A stretch of 64,000 bases of DNA from positions 48,089,972 to 48,153,971 of the forward strand of contig NC_064437.1 of the NCBI RefSeq assembly GCF_023343835.1. Direction: 5' to 3'. A program made the translations under genes and the position numbers. Of the stretch, positions 1 to 13,200 are shown in pieces. The stretch's first letter is position 1. The number at the start of each line of letters is the position of its first letter. This DNA comes from Lagopus muta (lineage: Eukaryota > Chordata > Aves > Galliformes > Phasianidae). The notes beneath the pieces are model-generated. The model did no database searches. It had not been told where the DNA came from and saw nothing but the letters and a program-made list of their open reading frames with translations.

Positions 1-211
1 AATTGCCAACAAAGCAGAAGTGCCTGAATTCCTTTGCAGACAGATCTAAGCCCTCCCTGTGTTTTGTGATTTCTATGTTTCCCCTAACCCTGCCTAGTAC
101 TGTAAGCACACTGCTGTTACAGAAGGTAAAAACTCTGCAATAATGCCGTGACAGCCAGGACCAACCTCCATGCTGAGGAACACCACTACAAACACTTTCC
201 TGCAGGCCTGA

Positions 212-725
212 CAGAATCACAGAATCATTAAAGTTGGAAAAGACCTCTGAGATCATCTAGTACAACCATCAGTCCCTTCACACCATGCTCACTAACCATG
301 TCGCTCAGTGCCATATCTCCACATTTTTTGAACACCTCCAAGGACTGTGCCTTCACCATTCTCTAGGAAGCTTGTTTCCGTATTTGACCACCCTTGGAGA
401 ACAATTTTTTCTTAAAATCCAACCTGAAACTCCCCTGGCACAACCTGAGGCCATTCCTATCACTTCATCTGGGAGGTCACCCCATCTAACCACAGCCACC
501 TTTCAGGGAATTGTAGAGAGCAATAAGGTCTCCCACTTCTGAAGACTGAAAAATCCCAGTTCCCTCAGCTGCTTTCCATTACACTTGTGCTCCAGACCCT
601 GCACAGCTTCCTTTACCTTCTCTAGACACATTCCAGGGCCTCGATGTCTTTCTTGTAGTGAGGGGCCCAAAGCTGAACACAGTACATGAGATGTGGTCTC
701 ACCAGGGCTGAGTACAGCCCTAAGC
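212..725 (-). mobile_element. CR1 LINE 3' fragment, degraded
   Basis: The plus strand starts with the reversed CR1 3' end (AGAATCACAGAATCATTAAAG), followed by the usual GGAAAAGACCTCTGAGATCATC block. It ends in the more internal block with GTGGTCTCACCAGGGCTGAGTACAG. The element therefore lies in minus orientation and is 5'-truncated, as most avian CR1 copies are. Divergence and small indels have destroyed any coding capacity. The right boundary is approximate. Confidence 0.85.
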
Positions 726-2003
726 AGAAAGTGCAAACAAACACCTTCACAAGTATTTTCCTCCAAATTTACAACTTATTAAAAAAAAAAAAAAAAAAAA
801 AAAAAAGGAAGAAAGAATTTAAGCTGAACTCTATTATTAAATGGAAAACTTACATTTTTCCCTCTAGCCTTGCTGACAGTTCCAGAAGGACACAAATGTT
901 TTCAAAACAAACAAACACAAAGAAAGAGAATACCTCCAGCTTTGCTGCTGGACAATCACTGGCACAGGTAAAATTGTAGCAGAGCAACACAGGCCTCCAA
1001 ATGCATGTCACGCTTAGCTGGGAGAGCAACAGGTCTGCAGGAGGAGCTGCCCCGCTGCCCTGCAGACAGGACATGCACTGTGAGCACACAGATGAGGCCT
1101 TTATAAAGTGTCTGCCAATGACAGTAAGCGCAACTTGTTAAGTCACAATCACAGAATTGTCCCTGTGCCCACAAGGCTCTGGTTCCCTCAGGAGCAGCGC
1201 GGCTGTGACATGCAGCTATTAATGCTTTTGAGAGTACTTTTTTACTTTTTTTTTGCAGAGACCCCGAATGCTAAAAAACACGCACTGTGCATTCTTCTTT
1301 GTCTTTGGTTAGGACAATACAGACAGTGCTTCTTACGTGGAAAAGCGTCACTGCTTTTTCCTGGATAATTATAAATGATCTTTTTATTCCATGATGTTGG
1401 CTTGAGCACCTGCATGTTCCCATAGCAACTCCTCATGACTTAAGGGATTACTTCAGAATTCCACTGTGGTTTGGGTCTCCAAAGTTATTTAGATTTTCTG
1501 GGGAAAAGCTGTTTCCTGACAAACTAAAATTATTGCTACCATATATTTAATGAACCATACAAGTCAGCTGTGTTATTATCTTAAGAAACTGAAATATTTT
1601 CTTGCATTGTTCTATACAAAAACATGCCATATTGCAGCGATAATTGCAGTGACATAGCCATCAGGGACTTGGGGCTGGAAGCAGCCCCAGACATCTTGAA
1701 GAGGATTACACAAACTGATGGGGGACTAATTCCCATCAATCCTTCTCAGCCCCAAAAGACCCCTTGCAAAGAACAGGCAGGTGTAAGCCCCCTCCATGCG
1801 CTCATAAATGCTCATTCAATTCACACTCATGTCCATCCCCTCTTCCATCAGTGGCAATTAATGTTACAGGTAGAGAAGCAGATCTATTAGACTGGATAAT
1901 AACACTTGATGAATATGAAGCCTTACACCCAGACAGCACCCTGTCAGGCTGCTAGGAACACGCATGCTCATGTACTTGCATGTGCAAATATGACACACAT
2001 GCA

Positions 2004-2235
2004 GATTACAGAATAGCTTGATTGGGATCGCAAAGATCATCAAGTTCCTATGCTTCTGCCACAGGGGATGGTCACCAACCTCCAGATCTGGGACTAGACA
2101 AGGCTACCATCCACCCTGGCCTTGAACAGGGATGGAGCATCCACAGCTTCCCTGGGCAGCCTCTTCCAGAACCTCACCACTCTCTTGTAAAGAACTTCCC
2201 CCTGACATCCAATCTAATCCAGATGAGACAGGATA
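2004..2235 (-). mobile_element. CR1 LINE 3' fragment, degraded
   Basis: Recognisable CR1 blocks in reverse orientation are ATTACAGAATAGCTTGATTG, then GCCTTGAACAGGGATGGAGC, then CCCTGGGCAGCCTCTTCCAG and AAAGAACTTCCCCCTGACAT. This is a 5'-truncated copy. The right boundary is uncertain because similarity fades after about 2235. Confidence 0.8.
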
Positions 2236-5200
2236 TACTCCCAAGTTTTACTTCTCTCTCTGACATCTGGAATCACTTAAACCTGCTTCCAATGTGTATT
2301 ACACAGCAGATTTTTAGTCTGTTCCGCAGGATAGAAGAGGCTATTTTTTGCTGTTCTCTCCCTTAGAACATCAAGATGCACCTTTCTTGCCAATTGTAAG
2401 ATGAAAATTCTCTGCTAACATCATTTCAAGAGTACAGAAGGAATTTTCTGACTCCTTCAGGAACAGGAAAGGAAGAGCTACTGCTCCCTTTCTTTGCCAG
2501 CCCAGAACATCAGTGTTAGAACCAGGAGCATTCAGATACACAATAACTCAGAGATGCTCACTATCTGAAACCTGTTCTGCTCCAGTAAAGGGCAAGAGCT
2601 TAGAAACGAAAGAATTTAGATGATACATGAAAATTGCACAGCAGGCATCTGAAAGATACCACACACTGAACAAGTACCATAGCATTAAAGCACTGACCCT
2701 CCATGAGAAAAGAGAGGAAGTCAAGGGGTGAGGCCACTAATGAAATACATGCAGGCAACATTCCCAAAGAGCGGCAGTTGCAGCTAAGTGAACCATTTTT
2801 CTTTCTTATATTATTGTCTGTATGATCTGCAAGAAGTGACCCAGCAGAATGCACCGAAGTCTGCAGGACTGCTGTGCAGCTTTAGTCAGTGAAGCACTAC
2901 ATTTCAAGGCTCGTATCACCTTCTAATGAAAATACCACCAGGACTGCAAGGAGGATATTTGCAGACATCTGCACAAGCGTATTCCCTAAGTGCCTGAAAC
3001 TTACCAGACTGTCTTTTGTCTCAGATGCAGATGTAAATTAGAAGTGCAATAATGTGCTTCAGTAAAACCTGGCCTTGGAAAATCGCTAGGGTGAGATCAT
3101 TTGAAATCCATCTCTGAGACTGAGTGGCATCAGCTCTTAAACTCACTAGGAAAGGAACCAGAAAAAAAGGCATTCCTGTCTGCAAACTAGATCATAACCT
3201 TTCTCCCAGAAGAGAGTTGAAAGCCCTCATACATTGTGCATGCAGCAGATAATGGCTGCAGCCACCCAACACACAGCAGGTTTAAGCTGGCACAACACCT
3301 GACAGACACACAGCTATGCACCCCAGCAGACTTCAGCAAGCCCTTACAGCCATGTGAGAGTGCCTCTATAGAGTGACAAGATTGGATACGGCTCTGAACC
3401 TGTCTCAGAGCAGAGAAGCTGCTGCGTTTATAAAGCCTAACTGCGGCCTCATAAACACTACCCTCTGTAGGAGTGTTAATAAGATTTTATTGTTACTGAG
3501 CCTCAAAAAACTAAGGAAAAGGCTGTCGAGTGCAACAAACTGACCTTACAGCAATTTCTCTAGACTAAATTGGTATGTAGTTATGGGTGAACGCGCTCTA
3601 GAGCAATCCAATCCACACTGTTACATTCATTAAGGCTTCTTGCACTATATGTCATCTGGTATCCAGAAAAAAAAAAAGAAAGAAGAAATCTGTACATTAG
3701 TCTCTTTTTCGTACCCCAGTAAATGTAATGCTTTGTTCACAGGCAGGATATGCACCAGTTAAGAAGAAAAAGAAGTGAAGCTCGGTGAGAACTGATGCAT
3801 CTCCAGAGGCCAGGTGGTACTGCAGCTAGGACAACAGCTCATCATCTTCTTCCTTCACTTTGCAAGAAGCAAAATAAGTTCCATTCTCTACTGATCATAA
3901 ATTGGAAAAAGGATCTGACTGCTCTGCTGCACCTCCAGGTTTGTTAGTTAGACTACTGAGGATTGTAGAAGGTTATGCTAGCTCACCCCTCCCAACACTG
4001 AACATACAGTGGAAAGACGTTTGTCCTTGCTGAGCCTCTCTCTTCACAGTCATTTTCAGATTCAGCTTTCCTGCTGCCATAAAGATCACGTGCATCCAGC
4101 ACATGCATGTGGTGAAGGAATAAAAATAGGCAGCCTGTTTCTGTGCAACAAAATCCAGACATCATCTTCCTCATAAGCACAGTTACTGTGTTGATCTCAG
4201 CTAGATGTTCCTCTTACAGAACTTGCCTACATTCTCTCCTCATACTGTTGTGTTATTTATGCCCTGTTCTATCCAGAAGCAATAGATTAATACTAAGCAT
4301 TTCTACAGGACCTCTCCCTGTAGAATTCTGGGTAAACTTCCTGTTTTACCAGATATTATTTGAGTTATGTTTTTGAAGTTTCCAATGCACCAGTATCTAG
4401 TAGGTAACAGTCATTACTATGAGCAACCTAAAGCTTCATATACAAGACAGGAAAACAGGCACTGGGAAACTGAAGTAGACAGAAGGATTTCTCAAAGTAT
4501 CAGCAAAATCAGAGAAAATTCAGAGGACAGTGAGTACAGTGAAGGCACCAGAACAACAGAGACAAATGGTACCATTAAAAAAGATGAGCAAGAGGAGATG
4601 TGATACAAACAGAACAAACTGATTTAGCAGACCAATTCTTTCCTACGCTCATAACACTAGCCCCAAATCAATTCAATTAAAAAAAAAAAAAAAGTAGGAA
4701 ATTCCAAACTGCAGTGAAAGAAAATGCATTTCACACTACACATAATTAGCACTGAGATTATGAACCCAATAAAATTCAAAAATAGTTTCAGACTTTTATA
4801 GGCCTTCAAATTAATATCACACTGCACATATAGGTCTTCACAATTCAGACCAGTCCCTACCACAGGAGATAATATCCAGCATTGAAAACAGGTTCTTGCA
4901 CATTTGGTAACTGAAGAACTGTTGAATCCTCTTCTCTGTTACCTTCTATTCCTTGAGACAGACACTGGGCTGGAGTGATGTCAAGCTGACTCTGCCTGTT
5001 TTGATGGGCCTTCTGTTTTCACTGAAGCAAACCATCTAAGATGATTGGCAAGATTCAACTCTATATTTCAAGAACACATTTAAAATCAGAGATATTTCAT
5101 TATACATCACTGTATTGTAGCCTTGCACTGGTCAGCATGGGAGTTTACAGAAACCATTACTATAGCCCAACTATGGCCCATTATGGGCAACAGGTTCAAT

Positions 5201-8200
5201 AATAAGGACAAATTCAGCTTAATGACAAAAAATATAGCATTCAAAAAGCTTTGATTCAAGTTAAACAAAGACCGTCTCCAAATAAAGTTCATGGAGATAA
5301 ACCTGTACAACTTCTTGATTGCAAGGCCAGAAACAACACGTAGCAAGAGGTGGTCAGAGCTCACCTGAGCAGTTCCTGGTGTATGCTCCTCAGATACCAC
5401 TGAATTTATTTTTTCCTATTCTTATTTCACATCCAATAGCAATATTTATCTCCTTACAGAATAAAATTACGGGGACAGGTAATATTTTTAATTGTGCATA
5501 TAGTGCCCTGCATAGCTCAGCACGCAGACACCACCAAAATTTACATGTGTAGGTTTAGCAGGGAGAAACAGAGGAGAATTGTCTATTCTGCAATACATTA
5601 AGGTCATGTAGTAGTTTTCACCATTAACAAAAGAGCATTCAAGCATATTTTGGTGGCATTCTTTCATTCATTTCAGAGCATTTTTGAAACGCTTTGGAAT
5701 TAGGCCGAGGCAAAGTACCCTCCTCAGATCAGCTGAGAGTGGGCTGAACGAGGATCATAAAGAAACGATGCTTTCTTACCTATGGTTTTCTTCGTGAAAC
5801 TCACTGGTCGAAACCAAAACTTTTCCCATTCTGCAATGCCTCCAGTGCCCCCTGGCGTCTGCCTTCTGCAGCTTCGTACAGGAAGCCAGCAGCGTGCCCT
5901 CTGCCAGGAAGCCCTCACTTAGGAGGAAAGTTAGACCACACATTAGCGTGCTAGACACTGTTTGTTTGCACGCTTATAATTGTTTCTGAAAAAGATCAAG
6001 TTACCACTTCATTCCAATAAGATACCGAGGAATAAAGAAAACAGATGGCTCATTCCCAGCCCAGATTACCCCAAATTAACGGAGTTCCAACAGATTAACC
6101 CGAATTGCACTGATGATGACATAGAGTAACCCGGGAAATAGCTGTTTCCTCTTTTCTGCAGACTTCTGCAGATACGCTATTAAATAGCTGCTAACGCAAG
6201 TTTGTTTTTTCCTTTTCTAAACTGTTTAATGGGAAAGGTAAAAAATTACCTACGCCAAAATATTTTCCATGATATGTACAGAATAGCCATAAAAACATAG
6301 AGGAATTAAATGATGTTTTTGCACTGACATGACTGACAAAAACCAAACACAGTAACTGACTTACAGACTCACTCTGATTAAAAAGATTAGGACCACCAAG
6401 ACTGAAACACAGAAGAGCTGAAAACACATCTCCAATGTGGTGGAGGCACAAGGCAAACATCCACCCTACTGTACACAGAGCAACGGGGCTGGGATGACAA
6501 AGACCATCTCACTGAAATACTTTTCCAAGACAACCAGCTGATCAAGGAACCTATGCTTCACCAACGAGGAAATAGCATCCCATGGCTGAAACACAACATT
6601 CTATCTTTTAGAGCAATTCTCTTTTTGGCAAAATGGATGGAAAAGCATTTCTGAGTAGCTAAAAAACTTAATTTCTGTATTTTCTCAGCGTGGGTATGGA
6701 AAAGGAGAATCAAAACTAATACCACGAGAAGAGATATCCCTTTACTTATGTACAGATATACTTGTAATGATCAGTGGTACTCAAGCAACATTAGGAAAAT
6801 AGAATCTAATATAGAAACTAAATACAGCTAAGCAAAGAGGAGACCGTATTGGGAAAACTCAGCAGAGAAAGTGAAGAACTGCAGTTTTCTAAATTAAGAA
6901 CAAAGCATCACTGCCTACAAAATCCCAGTGGCTCTAATCACACCTGCTGCACAGAGAACAGCCTAAGTTCATCTCAGAGGATGAGAACATCTGATTTCAA
7001 TAACCTTAAACAGGACAATAACCACAGTAAGGAAATAACTTTGTTCCACTTTCACACCCCCTTCTCACTGCCCATCCACTGCATACATTGCAAAGCTCAG
7101 CCCAAATTAAAAGGTGAAGAACTGCCTTGTGTGAGTAGTAACGGCTCACACAGCCATCCCATAGCTGTATATGACTTCACAAGAACATTCTAAAATGAGC
7201 TGCAGCTCAGTACTAACTAGGGAAAATATCAAATTCATTTCAAAATGAATCCAAGTTGCATAAAATAAGAAAAGCCTTCCCCAACGCAAAGGCAAGGTGA
7301 AAGGAAATCCCCGCATGTACAAGTGACTCCAAGCCCACAGCTCACTCCCAGGAGATGGTGCCCCATTACAAGCGTTGGAAGCACTTGAAAAGAGACTCAA
7401 TTCATCATGTGTAAGAAAGCCAGAAAGACTTCATTTGTCTAACATAAAACATTAGCAGTTCCAACCTTGTCTGTGACAAGATTGTTAGCAGAGGCACCAC
7501 TGCAATTACATCCCAAGAGAATGCCAGCTGAGCAGATAGGAATTGTAAGTAGACAGATTTTCATCACCAAGGGAGATTTCAGGAAGAAAAAAAAAAAAAA
7601 AAAAAAGGAAATCTTTCATTCAAGATCTGGAAATGCTTAAATGCTTCTGACAGCTCTGAGGAGCTTACCAATTTGACACGAGAATCATGAAGGTGGTTCA
7701 GCATGAGCCCACTCTGGTTATGCCTCAAGGTCCTCCAGTTAAAGAAAAAAGAATGAAAGGAAGGTAGAGAAGCATACAAAGTCACTACTAAACTTCTATC
7801 TTGTAAAAGCTTTATGATACAGTTTAATTACATGAGCAAACACAAAGCTAAATGGCTGTCTGCAGCACCACAGAACACTGAGTTCTATGAAAACCAAACC
7901 ACTTAGGCAAGTTTACACAGTAAACAGTAATTCATCCATAGCACAGCCTTATGCAAGATTAGGTAAAACCTGGTAACATAAACCAGCAAGTAAAATAGTT
8001 AATGACAGACTTAACTGCTTTTATGTCTGTATGACCAGTTGAGAAAGAAGAGTGCCTGTAATACAGTACTGTAGACCAGAACAAGACCAGAAGATTCCTG
8101 TCCCCAAAAAACCCTGCATCAGACACAATCAAAACAAGGTATAACAAAAATTATGAGGAACTATAACCATGGAGCTTTCCAGAAAATACACTGTCATAAT

Positions 8201-9374
8201 AATCTGTAAGTATGGTTATGCACCACAGGAAGTAATGGTGCATATGCAGAAAGGGAGAGTCACAACCAAGATTTGACTCAGTTGTGAACTCTCAGTAAAA
8301 CTTGAGTATGGTCACTGTAATGCACTACCAAAAAAACAACCCTGACAATTACACTTCAGCAAAATCAGAGTAAGTGATGACAGCTTATATTACTTTAATT
8401 CTGCTTCCTATCAGAGATCTACTGTACCTACAAAGGAACGACACATCTGTCTTGAAGCTGCCGAGTCACAGCTGCTGGGAAAACACTCCCACATGTGCCC
8501 ACTTTCTTGGCCTTTTCCTTCAGCATCAAATACAGTCCCGTGCTGGAGAGAACAAATACTACATGCAGTCCTTCATATTCAGTGCACCTTTTTCTAAGAA
8601 GAGGTCTGGAGTTCACATACAGAACAACCACTTTACCATATGACTGCCTAGAGGAATGAATTTGAAAACTGTATTCCAAGGATATCACTCTCTGAAAATT
8701 CCAAAGGAAGAAACTGCCAGCAGATCACATCGAAAGGATTCTCTCCAAGGGTGAGAATTCTTCAGATTACTTCCCTCTGTTTCATTGACCTTCCTTCTGT
8801 TATTCGCCCAACTTGTACCTGCTGTGCTCATCAGATGCTACTGTTTGCAATGCAGCAGAGATTTTCACACCAAAACCAGTGAAGTACTTCAAGAATCTAG
8901 CAAGAAAGGGACTGCAAACATTTAAATGTGTAGATGCAATATACAGATTCATACTGGAGCATCCTGAGCAACATAAGCTTGTAAAGCCTCCAGACAGGAG
9001 TAAGGCTCCAAATATTACTTCCTGATGTAGCTACATGCTCATTAAAGGGTGTCTCATGTAAGTAAATTCTGAATTGCCTTCTGTACAGTATCAGCAGGAG
9101 GTGATAAAGGCTCCAGGTTAAAACGTCATTCGTTGAATACCCATTTTGCCTTTGCTGCCACATCCAGGTTTACTTAAAAGCACAGCGTTGGTCACATTAC
9201 TTCTAATGAAACGTGTGGGAATTTTGCCACCAACTTCAGCAGCAACAGAGATGAGCCAGTGCTTCTGACAAAGTGAAAATACCTCCTCCTCCCCACTCCC
9301 AAAGCCCAACTTTTAGTTTAGGAACACGCTTTGAAATAGGTAGTCATTTTGTGCATCTATAAGATCAAAAGCCA

Positions 9375-10140
9375 GAATAAAATTTAATATTTATTAGAAT
9401 TTCTTCCAGTAACAGCATTTAACATCTTAACAAACCAAGCTGTGAAGTCTTAAAAAAAATCCAGGATTACAAAAAAAAAAAAAGGTAAAATAAGTTGTTC
9501 TTTATATTTAATGTCAGCAAGTGGGATTTTCTACTTAAAAACAAATTTGTAATATAAACAGAATTATTTTAAGAAAATGTGATTAACACGATGTTATTCT
9601 CAGAATGGATACACAGTGTACAAATACCGATCTGAAAAGAACGGGGAGCAGAGTACAGGACTGCCTTGCTCAAAACAGGCAGTTTGAAACAAGGGAAGGG
9701 AGGAGGATCTTTCCAGTGAAATAACTTAGATACCACGCAATGGACAAAAAATGCAAAAGTACAGAAGACATTACATGACGCCCTCATTACAACACCCCCT
9801 CAAGTCTGCTTATACTGTAAATTAAGTCAGTAAAGTGCATCTTTAAAAGACTTGTCTAGTGAAATACCTTTTCCAATTATAAAACACAACACAAGACGTG
9901 CAGTAACAGTTAAATCATAGTGTAAGTTTTTAAAAACTAACTTTTCATTCACTAAAGAAGAAAAGTTGTAACTGCAGTAGTGTTCACATTATTCTTCCAT
10001 AGGATGCATCCTTGTGTGCTTTTGATACTTGGCAAATCCTCAGATATGAAGCATGGCAAAATTACGCAGTTTAAGCAAGTGCTTCTCTCAATGAAATACA
10101 ACTCTTCAATGGCAGAATGGCCACATGCAGCACAACCACA
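9375..10140 (-). other. Probable ZFAND4 3' UTR
   Basis: A+T-rich sequence between the ZFAND4 stop codon and the first good poly(A) hexamer. No open frame of interest is present and no repeat family was recognised. The extent is inferred from the hexamer. Confidence 0.5.
9390..9395 (-). terminator. Candidate poly(A) signal of ZFAND4
   Basis: AATAAA on the minus strand lies about 750 nt beyond the ZFAND4 stop codon. It is the first canonical hexamer I see downstream; an ATTAAA variant occurs slightly earlier, near 9507. This would put the transcript end near 9370. The assignment rests only on the hexamer and its position. Confidence 0.5.
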
Positions 10141-10276
10141 TTAGATTTTGGGAAGCTTTGGTGCACTAACGATGGGATTGGTCTCCTGTAAATACCTTCT
10201 CCCTGCACTCTTATAGTCGTAGGTGCAGGTGTGAGTCTCTGCATAGCGGTGAGTTGCACAGAAGTTGTTTCCACAT
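10141..10276 (-). CDS. ZFAND4: ZFAND4 coding exon 9, end of the AN1 finger and stop (residues 672-716)
   Basis: Encodes [18 protein letters not shown], which supplies ligands C673, C678, H681, H687 and C689, then the conserved tail ending APKLPKI and a TAA stop at 10143-10141. The acceptor is TTCTTCAG. Confidence 0.97.
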
Positions 10277-13200
10277 CTGAAGAATCAAGAACATTAGAAG
10301 TTACAAGCTTTTAGAAGCTTTTAACTGTGACATGCTGGGAGCCCTTTGGCTTAATCATGTCTTGTTTACTTGACATGATTGCTCAGATTCCAGTCATCTT
10401 TGACTGACAACATTAACTGGTAATCAAAATGACATTTTTTGACACTGAATGCAGCAGTTCTGACCCAACATTCTCTTCAGCTGGGAATTTAAGCCATCTC
10501 AGTACTCCTGAAATCAGCTAGCAAGAATCACAAACATATAAGTTAAGAACGATGGGCTTTTATCTACTTTATTTCATTTTAAAGATCATACACAACAGTA
10601 GCGGGTAGAATTTAGAGGACAAATCCTTAGAACTAAAATAATGGCATCAGGTCAAAGTCACATAATATATTTCAATTAAAAAATGCCACATCATTGTAAC
10701 CACTAAAGCAACTACTTAGTTTAGCATGTGATTTCTGCCTGGCATAAACTGAAATTAGTTACTTCCAATTTAGTCAGCTATAGAGATGATACACAGACAA
10801 ACTGCAGGGAACACAGTCATCACAGGAAGTATGCATATTTGCAGAATCAGCTGCAAATTCAGTGAGTTAAAATTAGGATTTTTCCCTTGACAGCTCAACA
10901 TGCTTACTGAGGAAAAAAAAAAAAAAAAAAAAGGAAATTACATATGTATGTTGTACCTAACCTGAAAAAGTACTTGGAGAACAGCATGGAACCACATAAC
11001 TCTAGAGGCTGGAAGGGATCTCTAGAGATCATCTAGTCCAACCCTCCTGCCAAAGCAGGCTCTCTGGACCAGGCTGCACAAGTAGGCATCCAGGTGGGTC
11101 TTGAATGTCTCCAGAGGAGAATTCACAGCCTTTCTGGGCAGCCTGTTCCAGTGCTCTGTTCTCCTTACTGTGAAGAAGTTCTTATGCACATTTATGTGGA
11201 ACTTCCTATGCTTCAGTTTGTGGCCATTTTCATCCTGCTGCTTGAAGTATTTAAGTTGCTTCTTGACTGTAAAGCAATGACATCATTCAAAAATAGAACG
11301 CTCTTTAAATGGACTGAGTGTTACCTGTCTGCATTACCATCCCATTACTGCACTCCTCTGTACCCCCTATCTATCTGGGTTCATAACAAACTCTGCAGCT
11401 GTTTCCTGAGGCTTTCCTGCCAGGTAACAATTTTGTTCTTGCTTCTGTAATCACCGGTCTGCATTCACTACTAGGTGGTTCCATTCTAGTAAGGGGTCAC
11501 ATGGTTGGCAATGTACAATTTTTCCCCTTTTTCATTTTTAACCTTAAGCAAGCTGCTTAGTTATTTCTAGAAGAGCTTCCATCTCTTGACTCAGTAGAAA
11601 ACTGTCCGACAGCCAAAAGATGTTTCAAAAACCAAAGACTGAAGAGTCAGTAAGGAAGCAGTTTCTGAAACTTCCCATCTGAATTCCCCAGCTGCAGAAG
11701 TCCTGTTCATTTAGCTGCTGACATGAACTCCAATCAGCTTCAAACATAGGCCTTAGTGCAGCAGCTTCTAGCCTTTGCTTGTTCATAGCAAATGGTATCA
11801 AGAATACCTTGAGGAAAACAACTGAGACCAAAACAGAAAGATTTTTTGTTGTTGTTGTTGTTTTTTTAAGTTACTAGTCACCACCACCAAGTCTCATTAT
11901 GCTGTCAGCAAGCTGTGACTTGCGGGACCAGCACTCCAGCATTCTGCTTTTGAAGCGCTCTAGATGTTCTAAAGCGGCTGAAGTTTTTACAAGAAATAGC
12001 AGACGTGCAAGAATTAAAAAGCTGTCAAAGAAATTCTTGAGCAATCAAACAGTGCAGAAGTGTTGTAGTAGATCTGAGGGAGTTTTTCCTGAAATTGCTC
12101 ATGGTATAATTATTATGCTCTACAAAGTGTGTTAATAAGTCTGTAGTAACTCCGCATCAGTCTTCTCTATTTCAAGATACCTCGCATTTCTTTATTTTCC
12201 TAGCAGAATCTATTCCTCCACAGCAGAGCACGTATGATATTTCTGAACTTTCTTTCTTGGAGTTCTGCTGAACTGAGAATTGAAACAACTCTTTCAACTT
12301 ATTTCAAAATTGCCTTTTGATGTGCTCGGTTTTAGTTAACATCACGCAGCATACAAAACCTTTTGGTTATCCCAGCTATTTACTTTAAACAGCCAGTTAC
12401 ACATCACACCTACCTGCACTCATAGCTGGTTGCCAATCCAGTTTTCTTGCCACAGAGAAAGCAGTGCTTTGAAATTTTCTTTTTTGCTTGAATTGAGCCA
12501 TTCACAGGTGGAAGATGGGTTACTTCACCTGCTTTCAGAGGTAGAGAGACAGCAAAGACAATTTTATTTATTCCTGACCACAAACAAGTTGAAATTACCT
12601 TCCAAAATCCAGATTTATTTTTCATTTCTTAGGATACCTCAAGTGGGACCCTCAAGCCCAAACAGAGTAAAAACACCTTTGGAACTCCTTCAGAAGGGAT
12701 AGTGCAATGCATGACTTTGATACATTATTATTTTTACATCTGTTAAAAATTTATATAAGCAAGAAGTTACAGAAGAAAAATCAGATTTACTAATGCTATT
12801 CCCAAATGCAAAATGTAGTGCAACTGGGAAAGCACTACACACAACAGCTTTCTGAAGAATCAGTTGAACATTCAAGTACACAGCATATAGCATATGCTAA
12901 TAACTCAAGTTTACCAAATAAATATAGCAGCATTTAAAAATCTTGCTGGCACATAAAAACTGCAATAAAAGTGCATGATCAACTACATAGCTTCATAAGA
13001 CACTTTGTGGATGTTCCTTAGACTTCAGTACTTAAAAACTCATTTAACTTGCTTCGTAACTGGAAAGCACATAAAGAAACGTAATCTTTCCTCCTTCTGG
13101 AGAAGCAAGCTTTTACTTCTGCGTGCTTACCATACGCTGGGATATAGAAAATGAGCAACACATTCTCTCAAACACATTTCAGCGCCTGCATCACTGTATT

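Larger units (their letters stand above)
1..9370. other. Intergenic region downstream of ZFAND4
   Basis: I find no exon, RNA gene or conserved reading frame here on either strand. The open frames are all short, with no recognisable domain and no supporting splice sites. The region holds two old CR1 fragments (about 212-725 and 2004-2235), homopolymer A runs near 780-806 and 7585-7606, and otherwise unremarkable A+T-rich sequence. In mammals MARCHF8 lies on this side of ZFAND4, but I could not recognise any of its exons, so they probably lie beyond the window. Confidence 0.6.
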